The notes under the pieces were generated by a model. The model was not told the origin of the DNA, did not search any database, and saw nothing but the letters and a program-made list of their open reading frames with translations. Below are positions 8,399 through 16,431 of a stretch of DNA of 64,000 nucleotides, piece after piece. Each line of letters begins with the position of its first letter. Positions within the stretch are counted from its first letter, which is position 1. A program made the position numbers and the translations under genes. Origin of the DNA: JBBDMC01 sp963775235 (lineage in GTDB: Bacteria > Pseudomonadota > Alphaproteobacteria > Rhizobiales > Kaistiaceae); contig CAVZHY010000004.1 in assembly GCA_963775235.1 (NCBI GenBank), forward strand, positions 124,001 to 188,000, written 5' to 3'.

Positions 8399-8854
8399 TT
8401 GCTGAAATCGCTCGATCCGATGCTCAACGCGGATGTGCTCTTTGCCCTGCGCGCCATGGGTCATGGTGACGATGTGGCGCTTTGCGACACCAATTTCCCG
8501 GCCGATGCGATCGCACGCCGGACAGTGCTCGGCCGGGTGCTGCGGATCGACAACGTGACGGCGGCACGGGCCGCGCGGGCGGTGCTTTCCGTCCTGCCGC
8601 TGGATTCGTTCGTCGAGCATCCGGCGTTGCGGATGGAGGTGGTCGGACGACCCGATGAGGTGCCGCAGGTTCAGACCGAAGTGCAGCAGGAAATCGACGC
8701 GGCCGAGGGGCGGGCGGTGCCAATGGGCTCGGTCGAGCGGTTCGCGTTCTATGACCTGGCGCGCAAATCCTATTGTGTGATCCAGACCGGCGAGCGGCGC
8801 TTCTATGGCTGTTTCATCTTCAGGAAGGGCGTCATCCCGCCGGACGCCGTGTAG
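8399..8854 (+). CDS. fucU: RbsD/FucU-family sugar mutarotase
   Basis: A 151-residue protein interconverting the anomers of L-fucose or a related pyranose, so that the dehydrogenase and transporter are not limited by spontaneous mutarotation. Family features are LKSLDPMLNADVLFALRAMGHGDDVAL, with the conserved GHGD histidine, then DTNFPAD, and a C-terminal ARKSYCVIQTGERRFYGCFIFRKG. The start is taken as TTG 8399 because it matches the family N-terminus (LKSLDPMLN) and follows GGCGGAGG with 9-nt spacing. Longer starts add unrelated sequence. The amidohydrolase gene begins 6 bases after the stop, so they are one operon. This gene is the strongest pointer to a fucose-like substrate. Confidence 0.88.
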   Translation: MLKSLDPMLNADVLFALRAMGHGDDVALCDTNFPADAIARRTVLGRVLRIDNVTAARAARAVLSVLPLDSFVEHPALRMEVVGRPDEVPQVQTEVQQEIDAAEGRAVPMGSVERFAFYDLARKSYCVIQTGERRFYGCFIFRKGVIPPDAV

Positions 8855-8860
8855 CTCGCG

Positions 8861-9688
8861 ATGGCGCTGATCGTCGATACCCACTGCCACCTCATCTACC
8901 GGGAGCGACTGCGCTATCCGTGGCTGGCGGGCGTACCTGCGCTCAACCATGATTTCCCGCTCGACCGGTATAGCGCCGAGGCCGGGCCGGCCGGTATCGG
9001 CACCGTATTGCACATGGAAGTTGACGTCGCCGAAACCGACATCCGCGGCGAGACGGATTTTATCGGCGGCCTGGGCCTCGCGGGCCTCGTCGCCGCCTGC
9101 CGCCCCGAGTCGCCCGAATTCGAGGCGTATCTCGAGTGGGCCGTGGCCGACAAACGTATCAGGGGATTCCGCCGCATCCTCCACACCCAACCCGATGATC
9201 TCGGCCTCGGCCGGACGTTCCTGGCAAACCTCCGACGCATCGGCGAGCGCGGCTTTCCGTTCGACCTCTGCCTGCTCGCGCGGCAATTGCCGATCGGCCT
9301 GACCATCGCCAGAGCCTGCCCAGGCCTTCAGTTCGTTCTCGATCATTGCGGCAATCCCGACGTCGCGACGGGTGCGCTCGACCCGTGGCGCGACGACGTC
9401 GCGGCGTTGGCGCGGTTGCCCAACGTCGCGTGCAAGGTCTCCGGCATCATTGCAAACGCCGCCAGCACGGGATGGACCGCCGGCGATCTGCGATCGTTCG
9501 TGGAACACATCATCGACGTCTTCGGGTGGGACCGCGTGGTCTGGGGGAGCGACTGGCCAGTATGCACCCTCACCGGCAACCTCACGCGTTGGGTGGCGGC
9601 GACGCGGGAGATCGTCGCCACGGCCAGCGAGGACGAACAGGACCGACTTTTTTCCCGCAATGCGAGACGCATATACGGCATGTCCTGA
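8861..9688 (+). CDS. Amidohydrolase-family lactonase (COG3618, L-fuconolactonase-like)
   Basis: A 275-residue TIM-barrel metal hydrolase. Motifs in order are VDTHCHL (metal-binding HxH), IRGFRRILHTQP, QFVLDHCGNP, NVACKVSGI and VVWGSDWPVC (catalytic Asp). This group contains L-fucono-1,5-lactonase and related sugar lactonases, which open the lactone made by the sugar dehydrogenase. It lies directly downstream of fucU and convergent with the permease gene (26-base gap). The group also contains 2-pyrone-4,6-dicarboxylate lactonase-like enzymes, so the substrate call relies on context. Confidence 0.87.
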   Translation: MALIVDTHCHLIYRERLRYPWLAGVPALNHDFPLDRYSAEAGPAGIGTVLHMEVDVAETDIRGETDFIGGLGLAGLVAACRPESPEFEAYLEWAVADKRIRGFRRILHTQPDDLGLGRTFLANLRRIGERGFPFDLCLLARQLPIGLTIARACPGLQFVLDHCGNPDVATGALDPWRDDVAALARLPNVACKVSGIIANAASTGWTAGDLRSFVEHIIDVFGWDRVVWGSDWPVCTLTGNLTRWVAATREIVATASEDEQDRLFSRNARRIYGMS

Positions 9689-9714
9689 CGGTGCGAGCGC
9701 CTGCGTGAGAGCGG

Positions 9715-10764
9715 TCAACCCTTGATTGCTCCGAGCAGGATGCCGCGCGCGATGTGCTTCTGAAGGGCGATCGCCACGGCGATGACCGGGGCGACCATGA
9801 TCACGATCAGTACCGACATGTACCACCACTGCGGTCCGCGCGTGCCGTTCTGTGCCGCAACGAGGATCGGCATCGTCTGCGCGTTGGCATTGGAGAGGAA
9901 GAGGGCCAGCAGGTACTCGTTCCAGCACAGGATCAGCACCAGCATGAATGTGGCCACGAGGCCCGAACGGGCAAGTGGCAGGCCGATGCGGAAAAAGACA
10001 CCGAATCGCGAGCACCCGTCGACCTGCGCGCTTTCCTCGATCTCGATCGGGATCGCGGCGAAGAAATCGCGCATCAGCCACACCACGATCGGCAGGTTCA
10101 CCGCCGTGTAGGTGGCGATCAGCGCCACCCGCGTGTCGAGCAGGTGAAGCCGTTGAAACATGATGTAGATCGGCAGAACCGCCACGACCGGCGGCATGAT
10201 GCGGTTCGAGATGATCCAGAACTCGATGTCGTTGTTGCCGAGCGCCCTTCGGAACCGTCGTGAGAGCGTCGACAGGAAGAGAACGAAAAGCGCAGCCCCG
10301 GCGGCGAGCGCGATTTGCCAGACGACACCGAAATAGGCGACGGCGACCACGATGCCGATGAGAACGAGCAGGAAGGCGAGTACCGCCCCAAGCTTGACTT
10401 GAAAACGAATGCGAACAAGCGCGTAGGCAGCCAGGCCGCCGATAGCCACAGAAATGGAAGTGGCGGCCAGGGCAACGATGACCGAGTTTGCGTAGGGGCG
10501 CAGCGTATCGCGTCCGAGGCCGACAAAGATGTAGTCCCAGGCGTCCAGCGACGGCTTGAAGTCGACAAAGGGCAGGTAGAAGGGGCCGTCGTCCACCTGG
10601 ATCGGCAGCTTGAACGATGTGATGAGCACCCAGTACAGCGGCAGGACGCAGACCGCCGCCCACGTGACCAGGATCGAGTAGGTTGCGACCTTGGCCAGCG
10701 GGGCGAGCTCTCCGATGCGCCGCGGCGTCGTCAGTCGCGTCCAAACCGTCTCCGGCGCGCTCAT
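9715..10764 (-). CDS. Sugar ABC transporter permease, MalG type, with an extra membrane insert
   Basis: A 349-residue inner-membrane subunit. The EAA loop IEESAQVDGCSRFGVFFRIG, which contacts the ATPase, is clear. Unusually, between the segment VIVALAATSISVAIGGLAAYAL and the loop before SNRIMPPVV there is an insert of about 60 residues with two additional hydrophobic stretches (LGAVLAFLLVLIGIVVAVAY and IALAAGAALFVLFL). Typical MalG-like permeases have 270-290 residues. ATG 10764 was chosen because it overlaps the stop of the upstream permease (ATGA). It should pair with the ATPase at 5580-6662. Confidence 0.92.
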   Translation of the reverse strand: MSAPETVWTRLTTPRRIGELAPLAKVATYSILVTWAAVCVLPLYWVLITSFKLPIQVDDGPFYLPFVDFKPSLDAWDYIFVGLGRDTLRPYANSVIVALAATSISVAIGGLAAYALVRIRFQVKLGAVLAFLLVLIGIVVAVAYFGVVWQIALAAGAALFVLFLSTLSRRFRRALGNNDIEFWIISNRIMPPVVAVLPIYIMFQRLHLLDTRVALIATYTAVNLPIVVWLMRDFFAAIPIEIEESAQVDGCSRFGVFFRIGLPLARSGLVATFMLVLILCWNEYLLALFLSNANAQTMPILVAAQNGTRGPQWWYMSVLIVIMVAPVIAVAIALQKHIARGILLGAIKG

Positions 10765-11903
10765 TGCTGATACCTTCGCGCGCGCCGCACCGCGAAATTG
10801 AAGAAAGAGACGCAGGTAACGGTGGCGATGAACAGCAGCATGTAGCCGATCGCGGCCGAGCCGCCGAGGTCCTGCGTTCGCCACGCAATGAACGCGTGCA
10901 GCGTCAATGATTCGGTCGCCAGTCCCGGGCCGCCGTTGGTAAGAACGTTGGGCAGGTCGACGATCTTGAAGGCTTCAATCAGGCGAATGAGCACAACGGT
11001 CGCCGCCACCGGTGCCATCGCCGGCCACGTGACGTGCCGGAATGTCTGGAACGGACCCGCACCGTCCAGACGGGCCGCCTCCATCTGCTCGTGCGGGCGG
11101 CTCTCGACCGCCGCAAGCAGCACGATGAACATGAACGGCGTCCACTGCCATGTGTCTCCGATCAGCACCACCAGCCGGGCCGACCAGGGATCGGTCGCCC
11201 ACGCGAACTGACCGAGATGCAGCGCGAAGCGCAGCGGCGCGAGCGGCCCCTTGTCCATGTCGGCGAGCATGCGGAACGTGTAGGCGATGCCGACCGGCGT
11301 CACCATCAGCGGGATGAAGAAGATCACGCGGAACCAGTTTCGCCAGCGGATGGGTTGGGCGCAGAGGAGAGCAAGTCCAAGGCCGAGGCCGAACTGCACG
11401 GCCACGCCCGCGACGACGTAGATGATCGTCGTCATCACCGAACCCGGAAAGCCGCCTGCCGCGACCGTGCCGTCGAACAGGAGGACCAGCGCCAGTGCGA
11501 GGCTTGCCGTAATCAGGCGGCCGATGAAACCGAACGGGCGCGTCGTCCCCGATTCGAGGTAGCGATATAGCCAGTAGACGAGGCCTCCCGCCGCCACCAC
11601 CGCCAGACCCCATTGCAGGGGGCCAAAGGCACCGAAGGTGCCGAGGAAATGATACTGCTGGGCGCCCACCAGCAGGCGCTTGAAGTTGTAGAGGCCAACG
11701 AAGGTCAGCTTGTAGCCGCCCGGCGCCAGTGCAAACCGCACCAGCGACAGATAGGCCGAGAGAATCAGCGGAAAGATCGCGAAAGCGAGCACGATCAGCA
11801 CCGCCGGCAAAACCATCAGGCGGCCCGCGTGGCGGTCGGCCCAGTCTGCCAGCCGCACGGTCGCGGGCCTCCTGGCCAATACGCTTATCGCTGCAACCGA
11901 CAT
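10761..11903 (-). CDS. Sugar ABC transporter permease, MalF type, with an extra membrane insert
   Basis: A 380-residue inner-membrane subunit of the importer. It starts with a hydrophobic helix (LMVLPAVLIVLAFAIFPLIL), contains a periplasmic loop, and carries the EAA loop EQMEAARLDGAGPFQTFRHV. As in its partner, two additional hydrophobic segments (LQWGLAVVAAGGLVYWLY and ITASLALALVLLF) expand the first half compared with the usual 290-310 residues. The matched enlargement of both permeases suggests they co-evolved. It is preceded by the binding-protein gene across a 72-base spacer containing a stem-loop. Confidence 0.92.
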   Translation of the reverse strand: MSVAAISVLARRPATVRLADWADRHAGRLMVLPAVLIVLAFAIFPLILSAYLSLVRFALAPGGYKLTFVGLYNFKRLLVGAQQYHFLGTFGAFGPLQWGLAVVAAGGLVYWLYRYLESGTTRPFGFIGRLITASLALALVLLFDGTVAAGGFPGSVMTTIIYVVAGVAVQFGLGLGLALLCAQPIRWRNWFRVIFFIPLMVTPVGIAYTFRMLADMDKGPLAPLRFALHLGQFAWATDPWSARLVVLIGDTWQWTPFMFIVLLAAVESRPHEQMEAARLDGAGPFQTFRHVTWPAMAPVAATVVLIRLIEAFKIVDLPNVLTNGGPGLATESLTLHAFIAWRTQDLGGSAAIGYMLLFIATVTCVSFFNFAVRRARRYQQ

Positions 11904-11920
11904 CGCCTGATCCGTGGTCT

Positions 11921-11950
11921 GCCCGCCGCACGATTGGGCGCGCGGCGGGC
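11921..11950 (-). promoter_or_regulatory. Intercistronic stem-loop after the binding-protein gene
   Basis: GCCCGCCGC and GCGGCGGGC form a perfect 9-bp stem around a 12-base loop between the binding-protein stop (11976) and the permease start (11903). There is no U-run, so it is more likely to stabilise the upstream message or attenuate than to terminate fully. This is known for malE-malF-type operons. Confidence 0.7.
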
Positions 11951-11975
11951 GTTGTTCAGGGGACCGGATCCCGGC

Positions 11976-13457
11976 CTATTTTGCGACCCCGAGGCTCGCC
12001 TTGTAAGCGGCGAGTTGGGAGTCCTTGCCGATCTGATCGTTCAGATCGTTCCAGCCGCTGACGATCGCCTTGACGGTGGCATCGGCGTCGATCTCGCCCG
12101 ACACGAACCGCGAGATCGCCTCGTCGAGCACGACCTGCTGATACTTCTGGTTCTGCGGAATGCGCAGGTCGAGGATCATGTTCGGGCTGTTCAGGCTGTC
12201 CTGGATGGCGCCGAGGTAGTTCTTGGCGGCCGCTTCGCTGAATCCGGCCTTCTCCCATGGCCCCAGGTCCTTGAACTGCGAGGTTCGATAGGGGTTGAAG
12301 CCGGTCTTGCCGATGGTGACGTCGACGTTGGATTGCGCTGGCGCCGAGACATAGGCGAGATAGGCGAACGCCGCGTCCTTCACCTTGTCTGCCGCGTGCG
12401 CGTTGATCCCGCCGCTCCACCCGCCGAAGGCGGCGAATGGCGCGTGATTGATGCCGTCGGTGGCATACGGGCAGGTGTCGGCAGTGCACGCCGCGAGCTT
12501 GCCGGTGTCGCGGTTCAACACCTCCTTCGATCCGGGCAGGATGATGGCGCCGACCTTGTCGATAACCTTCGAACTTGCCGGATCGACGGCGAGCGGACCG
12601 ATGTCACCCCAGTCGAGTGACAGGGCGCAACGGCCGGAGGTGAAAAGTCCGCGGGTGTCGCCGACGTCGAGGTTGATCTCGTTCGGCGGCCCGTATTTGG
12701 TCGTCTCATTGTAGACGTCGAGCGCCTTGCGGAAGCCCTCGTTGTCAATCAGCGGTGTCATGTTGCGCGGATCGAAGAAGACGCCGTCGGCGGTGCCCTT
12801 GGCCTGGATGTAGGCGCCGGCGATAGCCGTGATCCACCAGTAGGCCTGGGCGTTGCGCTTCTTGGAGATGCACGAGCCGTAGTCGGGCGTGCCGTCACCG
12901 TTCAGGTCCTTGCCGTTCAACGTCTTGGCGTCGGCGACGTAGTCATCCCAGGTCAGAGGCGGCTTCAGGCCCGCATCCTTGAAGACGTCGGTCCGGTAGT
13001 AGACGAGCAGGAAATCGCCATCGAGCGGGACCATGTAGGTCTTGCCCTCGTACTTCGCGGAAAAGTCGCGGAAGAACGGGCCAATGTCGTCCCACTGCAG
13101 GTCCTTGTCCTTGGTGACGCGGTCCGAGAGGTCCTCCAGAAAGCCGCCGGAGACGTAGTCGCCCATCCACTGTGGCGCGAACACGGCCGCGTCGACCGAG
13201 TTGGTACCGCTCGACCAGTCGGTCAGCAGCTTGGTGTAAAGATCGGCATTCGGCACCGTGATGACGTTGATCTTGGCGCCGGTCGCTTTCTCGAATTCGG
13301 GCGCATGACGCTGCAGCGGCTCGGCAATCTGCGGCCCGGTAAACGTCATGAGGTTGACGGTCACGCCGTCGTACTTCATCTGGGCGTTGGCGACCGTGCC
13401 AACGCTGCCGGCCACGACGAGACCGGCAAGTCCGCTCAGGATCTTTCCAACCTTCAT
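11976..13457 (-). CDS. Sugar ABC transporter periplasmic binding protein (family 1)
   Basis: A 493-residue solute-binding protein. A Sec signal peptide (KVGKILSGLAGLVVAGSVG ... ANAQ) occupies residues 1-26. The mature part shows the family-1 pattern VNLMTFTGPQIAEPLQRHA, PEFEKATGAKINVITVP, MVPLDGDFLLVYYRTDVFKD, AFAAFGGWSGGINAHA and a C-terminal lobe ending YKASLGVAK. Four cysteines are visible (SCIS, SGRCALS, AACTADTCPY), an unusual feature that may allow disulphides. ATG 13457 follows a strong GGGAGGAAGAG site. A small hairpin (GACGGC-TCCT-GCCGTC, 13475-13490) lies just upstream. It heads the transport operon and feeds the two enlarged permeases. Confidence 0.93.
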   Translation of the reverse strand: MKVGKILSGLAGLVVAGSVGTVANAQMKYDGVTVNLMTFTGPQIAEPLQRHAPEFEKATGAKINVITVPNADLYTKLLTDWSSGTNSVDAAVFAPQWMGDYVSGGFLEDLSDRVTKDKDLQWDDIGPFFRDFSAKYEGKTYMVPLDGDFLLVYYRTDVFKDAGLKPPLTWDDYVADAKTLNGKDLNGDGTPDYGSCISKKRNAQAYWWITAIAGAYIQAKGTADGVFFDPRNMTPLIDNEGFRKALDVYNETTKYGPPNEINLDVGDTRGLFTSGRCALSLDWGDIGPLAVDPASSKVIDKVGAIILPGSKEVLNRDTGKLAACTADTCPYATDGINHAPFAAFGGWSGGINAHAADKVKDAAFAYLAYVSAPAQSNVDVTIGKTGFNPYRTSQFKDLGPWEKAGFSEAAAKNYLGAIQDSLNSPNMILDLRIPQNQKYQQVVLDEAISRFVSGEIDADATVKAIVSGWNDLNDQIGKDSQLAAYKASLGVAK

Positions 13458-13521
13458 CTCTTCCTCCCATCCGCGACGGCTCCTGCCGTCAACTCCCGAC
13501 GTTGGCCCGCAGGCCCTCCGG

Positions 13522-14220
13522 TTACGTTGCGAACAGGTCGGGTTGCTCGCTCGCAAGCTTCTTGAGTTCGACCACGATGGTATCGAGGTGCTCGGCCATC
13601 GCCGAAGCGGCGGCATCCGCGTCGCGGGCGCTGAGCGCGGCGAAGATCGCGCGATGTTCGCGCAGCGTCGCATGCGTCCGCCTTGACGCCGGCAGGAAGA
13701 GGCGCCGGGCCCGCTCCAGCTGCGCGCGCGACCGCTCCGCGACCTCCATCGCCCCACGCATGGCCAGGGTCTCGAAGATCATCGCGTGAAAGCGCAGGTC
13801 GAGCGCGTAGAACCCCTCCGCGTCTTTTTCCCTCAGCGCGGTGGCCTGATAGGCGATGTTGCGCTCCAGACCTTTGACCGCCTCGTCCGTCATGCGGGGC
13901 GCGATCGACTCCACGGTCGCCACTTCGATCGCGCGCCGAACGAACGCGGCGTCCAGAACGTCCGACAGCCGAAGGCGAGAGGCGTAGGTGCCCTTCTGCG
14001 GCACGACCTCCACCAGCCGCTCCTCGGCCAGTCGCGCCAGGGCTTCGGCCACAGGCTGCCGCGAGACCCGAAGGCGCTGACAAACTTCCTCTTTGTCGAT
14101 TTGGCCGCCGGGCTTCAGGACGAGCGTGACAATTGCCTGATGAAGGTCGTCGTACACCACAGCCGCCTTGGACGCACCGCGGCGGGCCGACGACGATCGG
14201 GCGATAGACTCGCGTGGCAC
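13522..14220 (-). CDS. GntR-family regulator with FCD domain (FadR/VanR subfamily)
   Basis: A 232-residue transcription factor. The N-terminal winged helix-turn-helix (about 20-85) reads YDDLHQAIVTLVLKPGG, EEVCQRLRVSRQPVAEALARL and VVPQKGTYASRL. The C-terminal helical FCD effector domain includes FHAMIFETL and REHRAIFAAL, carrying metal/ligand-binding histidines. It lies 64 bases upstream of the binding-protein gene on the same strand, so it probably autoregulates and controls this sugar locus with a sugar acid as inducer. That last point is inference from subfamily habit. Confidence 0.93.
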   Translation of the reverse strand: MPRESIARSSSARRGASKAAVVYDDLHQAIVTLVLKPGGQIDKEEVCQRLRVSRQPVAEALARLAEERLVEVVPQKGTYASRLRLSDVLDAAFVRRAIEVATVESIAPRMTDEAVKGLERNIAYQATALREKDAEGFYALDLRFHAMIFETLAMRGAMEVAERSRAQLERARRLFLPASRRTHATLREHRAIFAALSARDADAAASAMAEHLDTIVVELKKLASEQPDLFAT

Positions 14221-14568
14221 GGGTTGCCCATCCAGTTCAACGCCAGCTAAAATGTTAGCATGTTTCTATTGCCTTGCAACAAATTCTGGTTCTGCGGCAG
14301 AGACGCAAGAACTCCTTGTGATCGTCCGCAAACGGTCGCCCGAGGCGATCTTCTGGCTAAAAATGCGGGCGGACTCACGGAGCGGAAAGCGAGCGGGATC
14401 GAAGGGCCGGTGACGATCAGCTCTCGGGATGACGCACCGCACTGAGATTGCGCTTTACGATGCGGGTAGGTTCACGCGGGGTTCTGGCATAGCCTCGGTT
14501 CCTCAGCGCATCGCCCTTGGTAATGTTTCTCTGACGCAGCCCCAGTCGCGAAGCCAATCGTCGCCCGA
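14221..14568. other. Intergenic region with candidate GntR operator
   Basis: About 350 bases between the divergent gntR-type gene and the antiporter gene. The notable element is GCTAA-AATG-TTAGC at 14246-14259, 26 bases before the regulator start, a plausible autoregulatory operator. The stretch is locally AT-richer than its surroundings, consistent with promoters in both directions. I see no gene in it. Confidence 0.5.
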
Positions 14569-16164
14569 ATGACCACAAACATTCAGATCGCGGTTGCCCT
14601 CCTTGCCGTACTGGCAGTCGTGGCGGTCGCCGCCCGGAAGCTTCGAACCGCGCCGTCTATCCTACTCGTGATAGTAGGCGTGGCGCTGGCGCTGGTGCCT
14701 GGCCTCCCGGCCATCCAGTTCGCCCCGGATTTCGTGCTCCTCGTATTGTTGCCGCCGATCATTTATTTGGCCGGCGTTTTCATGAGCTGGCGCGAATTTC
14801 GCCTCAACCTCAACGCGATTGCTTTGCTGGCGTTTGGCTGTGTCGTTTTCACCACCGTGGCCGTGGCAGCCACAGTGCATTGGATCTTTGCCTGGCCATG
14901 GGCGGTAGGGTTCCTTCTCGGAGCCATCGTCGCGCCGACTGACGTCGTCGCGCCGCTCGCCTTGGCCCAGCATTTGAACGTTCCCCGTCGTTTGTTGGTG
15001 ATTCTCGAAGGGGAGGGGCTCGTCAACGATGCAACCGCATTGGTCCTCTATCGCTTTGCGGTCATCGCAATTGCCAGTGGAAGCTTCTCCTTGGGCGAAG
15101 CAATCGGCGAATTTGCTCTCATCGTCGTCGGTGAGATCGCCTACGGCGTGGCCGTTGGGTGGCTGCTCCTTCGGCTTCGCCGCTGGGTGGGAGACCCCCG
15201 CGTGGAGATCGTGTTGTCTATCATCACCCCGTACGCGGCCTATTGGATTCCCCACCAGCTTGGGGGTTCTGGCGTGCTCGCCGCGGCAGCAGCTGGACTT
15301 TACGTCAGCTGGCAGGGGCCGCTGCTGATCCCGTCACCGACGCGCCTCCAAGGCATATTCTTCTGGGATCTGATCGTCTACGTGATTGAGGGAATGCTGT
15401 TTCTGCTCACCGGCCTGCAAGCCCGCGCGCTGCTTGCCGACGCCGGCGCGGTCTCGTGGCGTCAACTCGCGGCGATCACCGCGGTAACCTGCGCAGTCCT
15501 GATCGTTGCGCGCTTCGCCTGGGTGCTTCCGACAACTTATGTTCGACGTTGGTGGAGAAGGCGGGCCGGGCGGGGCGAACTGCAGGCACGGTGGCAGGCG
15601 CCGTTCATGGTCGCCTATACAGGGGTACGCGGCGTGGTGTCGCTCGCCGCTGCTCTTGCCATTCCCCTCACGCTTGCGACCGGCGAGCCTTTTCCGGACC
15701 GCAACTTGATCCTCGTGGTGACATTCGGCGTCATCATATTCACGCTGCTTGGGCTCGGATCGCCCCTGCCGACCGTCATTCGCCTGCTCGGACTGGCGCG
15801 CGACGGATATCAAGAGCGCCGCACCGAGCAAGACGCCGAACGAAACGCACGCTTCGAGATCCTAGATGTGGCGCAGAAGCGGCTGCATGAGATTGCGTCG
15901 GCGCGCAACCTACCTCAACAGGCGACCGCGCTGTTGTCGAGCTATTTTGACGGCCTTCGACGACAGCTTCCCAGGTCCTCGGATAGCGACATCGAATCCC
16001 CGAGTCTGGCCGGCCTTCGCGTGGAACTCATCGAAGCGGAGCGTCGTTACCTGCACGAGATGCTCCGCCAGGGGCGCATTACCGACGAATCGCGTCGGCG
16101 CATAGAGCGGGAACTTGACCTCGAAGAGGCGACACTGGCGTCACGGGTAGCAGACCGGAAGTAA
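14569..16164 (+). CDS. CPA1-family Na+(K+)/H+ antiporter
   Basis: A 531-residue inner-membrane exchanger of the CPA1 (NhaP/YjcE) family. About twelve hydrophobic segments fill residues 1-410. Diagnostic pieces are LLVIVGVALALVPGLP, LLPPIIYLAGVFMSW, GAIVAPTDVVAPLALAQ (ion-binding PTD motif), EGEGLVNDATALVLYR (ND motif), FYLS-like LYVSWQGP and TGVRGVVSLAAALAIP. Residues 410-531 form a charged cytoplasmic helical tail (QERRTEQDAERNARFE), often regulatory. It exports monovalent cations in exchange for protons. Transcription is monocistronic or runs into the FUSC gene, 267 bases downstream. Confidence 0.94.
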   Translation: MTTNIQIAVALLAVLAVVAVAARKLRTAPSILLVIVGVALALVPGLPAIQFAPDFVLLVLLPPIIYLAGVFMSWREFRLNLNAIALLAFGCVVFTTVAVAATVHWIFAWPWAVGFLLGAIVAPTDVVAPLALAQHLNVPRRLLVILEGEGLVNDATALVLYRFAVIAIASGSFSLGEAIGEFALIVVGEIAYGVAVGWLLLRLRRWVGDPRVEIVLSIITPYAAYWIPHQLGGSGVLAAAAAGLYVSWQGPLLIPSPTRLQGIFFWDLIVYVIEGMLFLLTGLQARALLADAGAVSWRQLAAITAVTCAVLIVARFAWVLPTTYVRRWWRRRAGRGELQARWQAPFMVAYTGVRGVVSLAAALAIPLTLATGEPFPDRNLILVVTFGVIIFTLLGLGSPLPTVIRLLGLARDGYQERRTEQDAERNARFEILDVAQKRLHEIASARNLPQQATALLSSYFDGLRRQLPRSSDSDIESPSLAGLRVELIEAERRYLHEMLRQGRITDESRRRIERELDLEEATLASRVADRK

Positions 16165-16431
16165 ATGAGGTCAATGCAGTATGACGCGCTCGCGATCCAA
16201 GAAGTCCAACGCTCAAGCTGGCGCTAAACGGCGCCCGTGAAGAAAGGGCGTGACAAGCGGCATGCTGGACGGGCATCGTCCATCGGCTGGCGGAAGTCGA
16301 TGGTGCCTCAAGTGCAGACATTCCAAATGCCAGACGTGACCGGATACGGTGGAAAGGCCATGCCGCCACGTGGCGCCAGGGCTGGTCACCCGCGTCTCTG
16401 CCTCACGGCCAAGTCGCGTGTAGCCTGTTCC

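Noticed and set aside
8245..10888. Very long minus-strand open frame of several hundred codons opposite fucU and the lactonase
   Set aside because: It is a GC-rich shadow: low-complexity Arg/Ala-rich translation, overlapping two well-supported plus-strand genes and in another frame from the permease.
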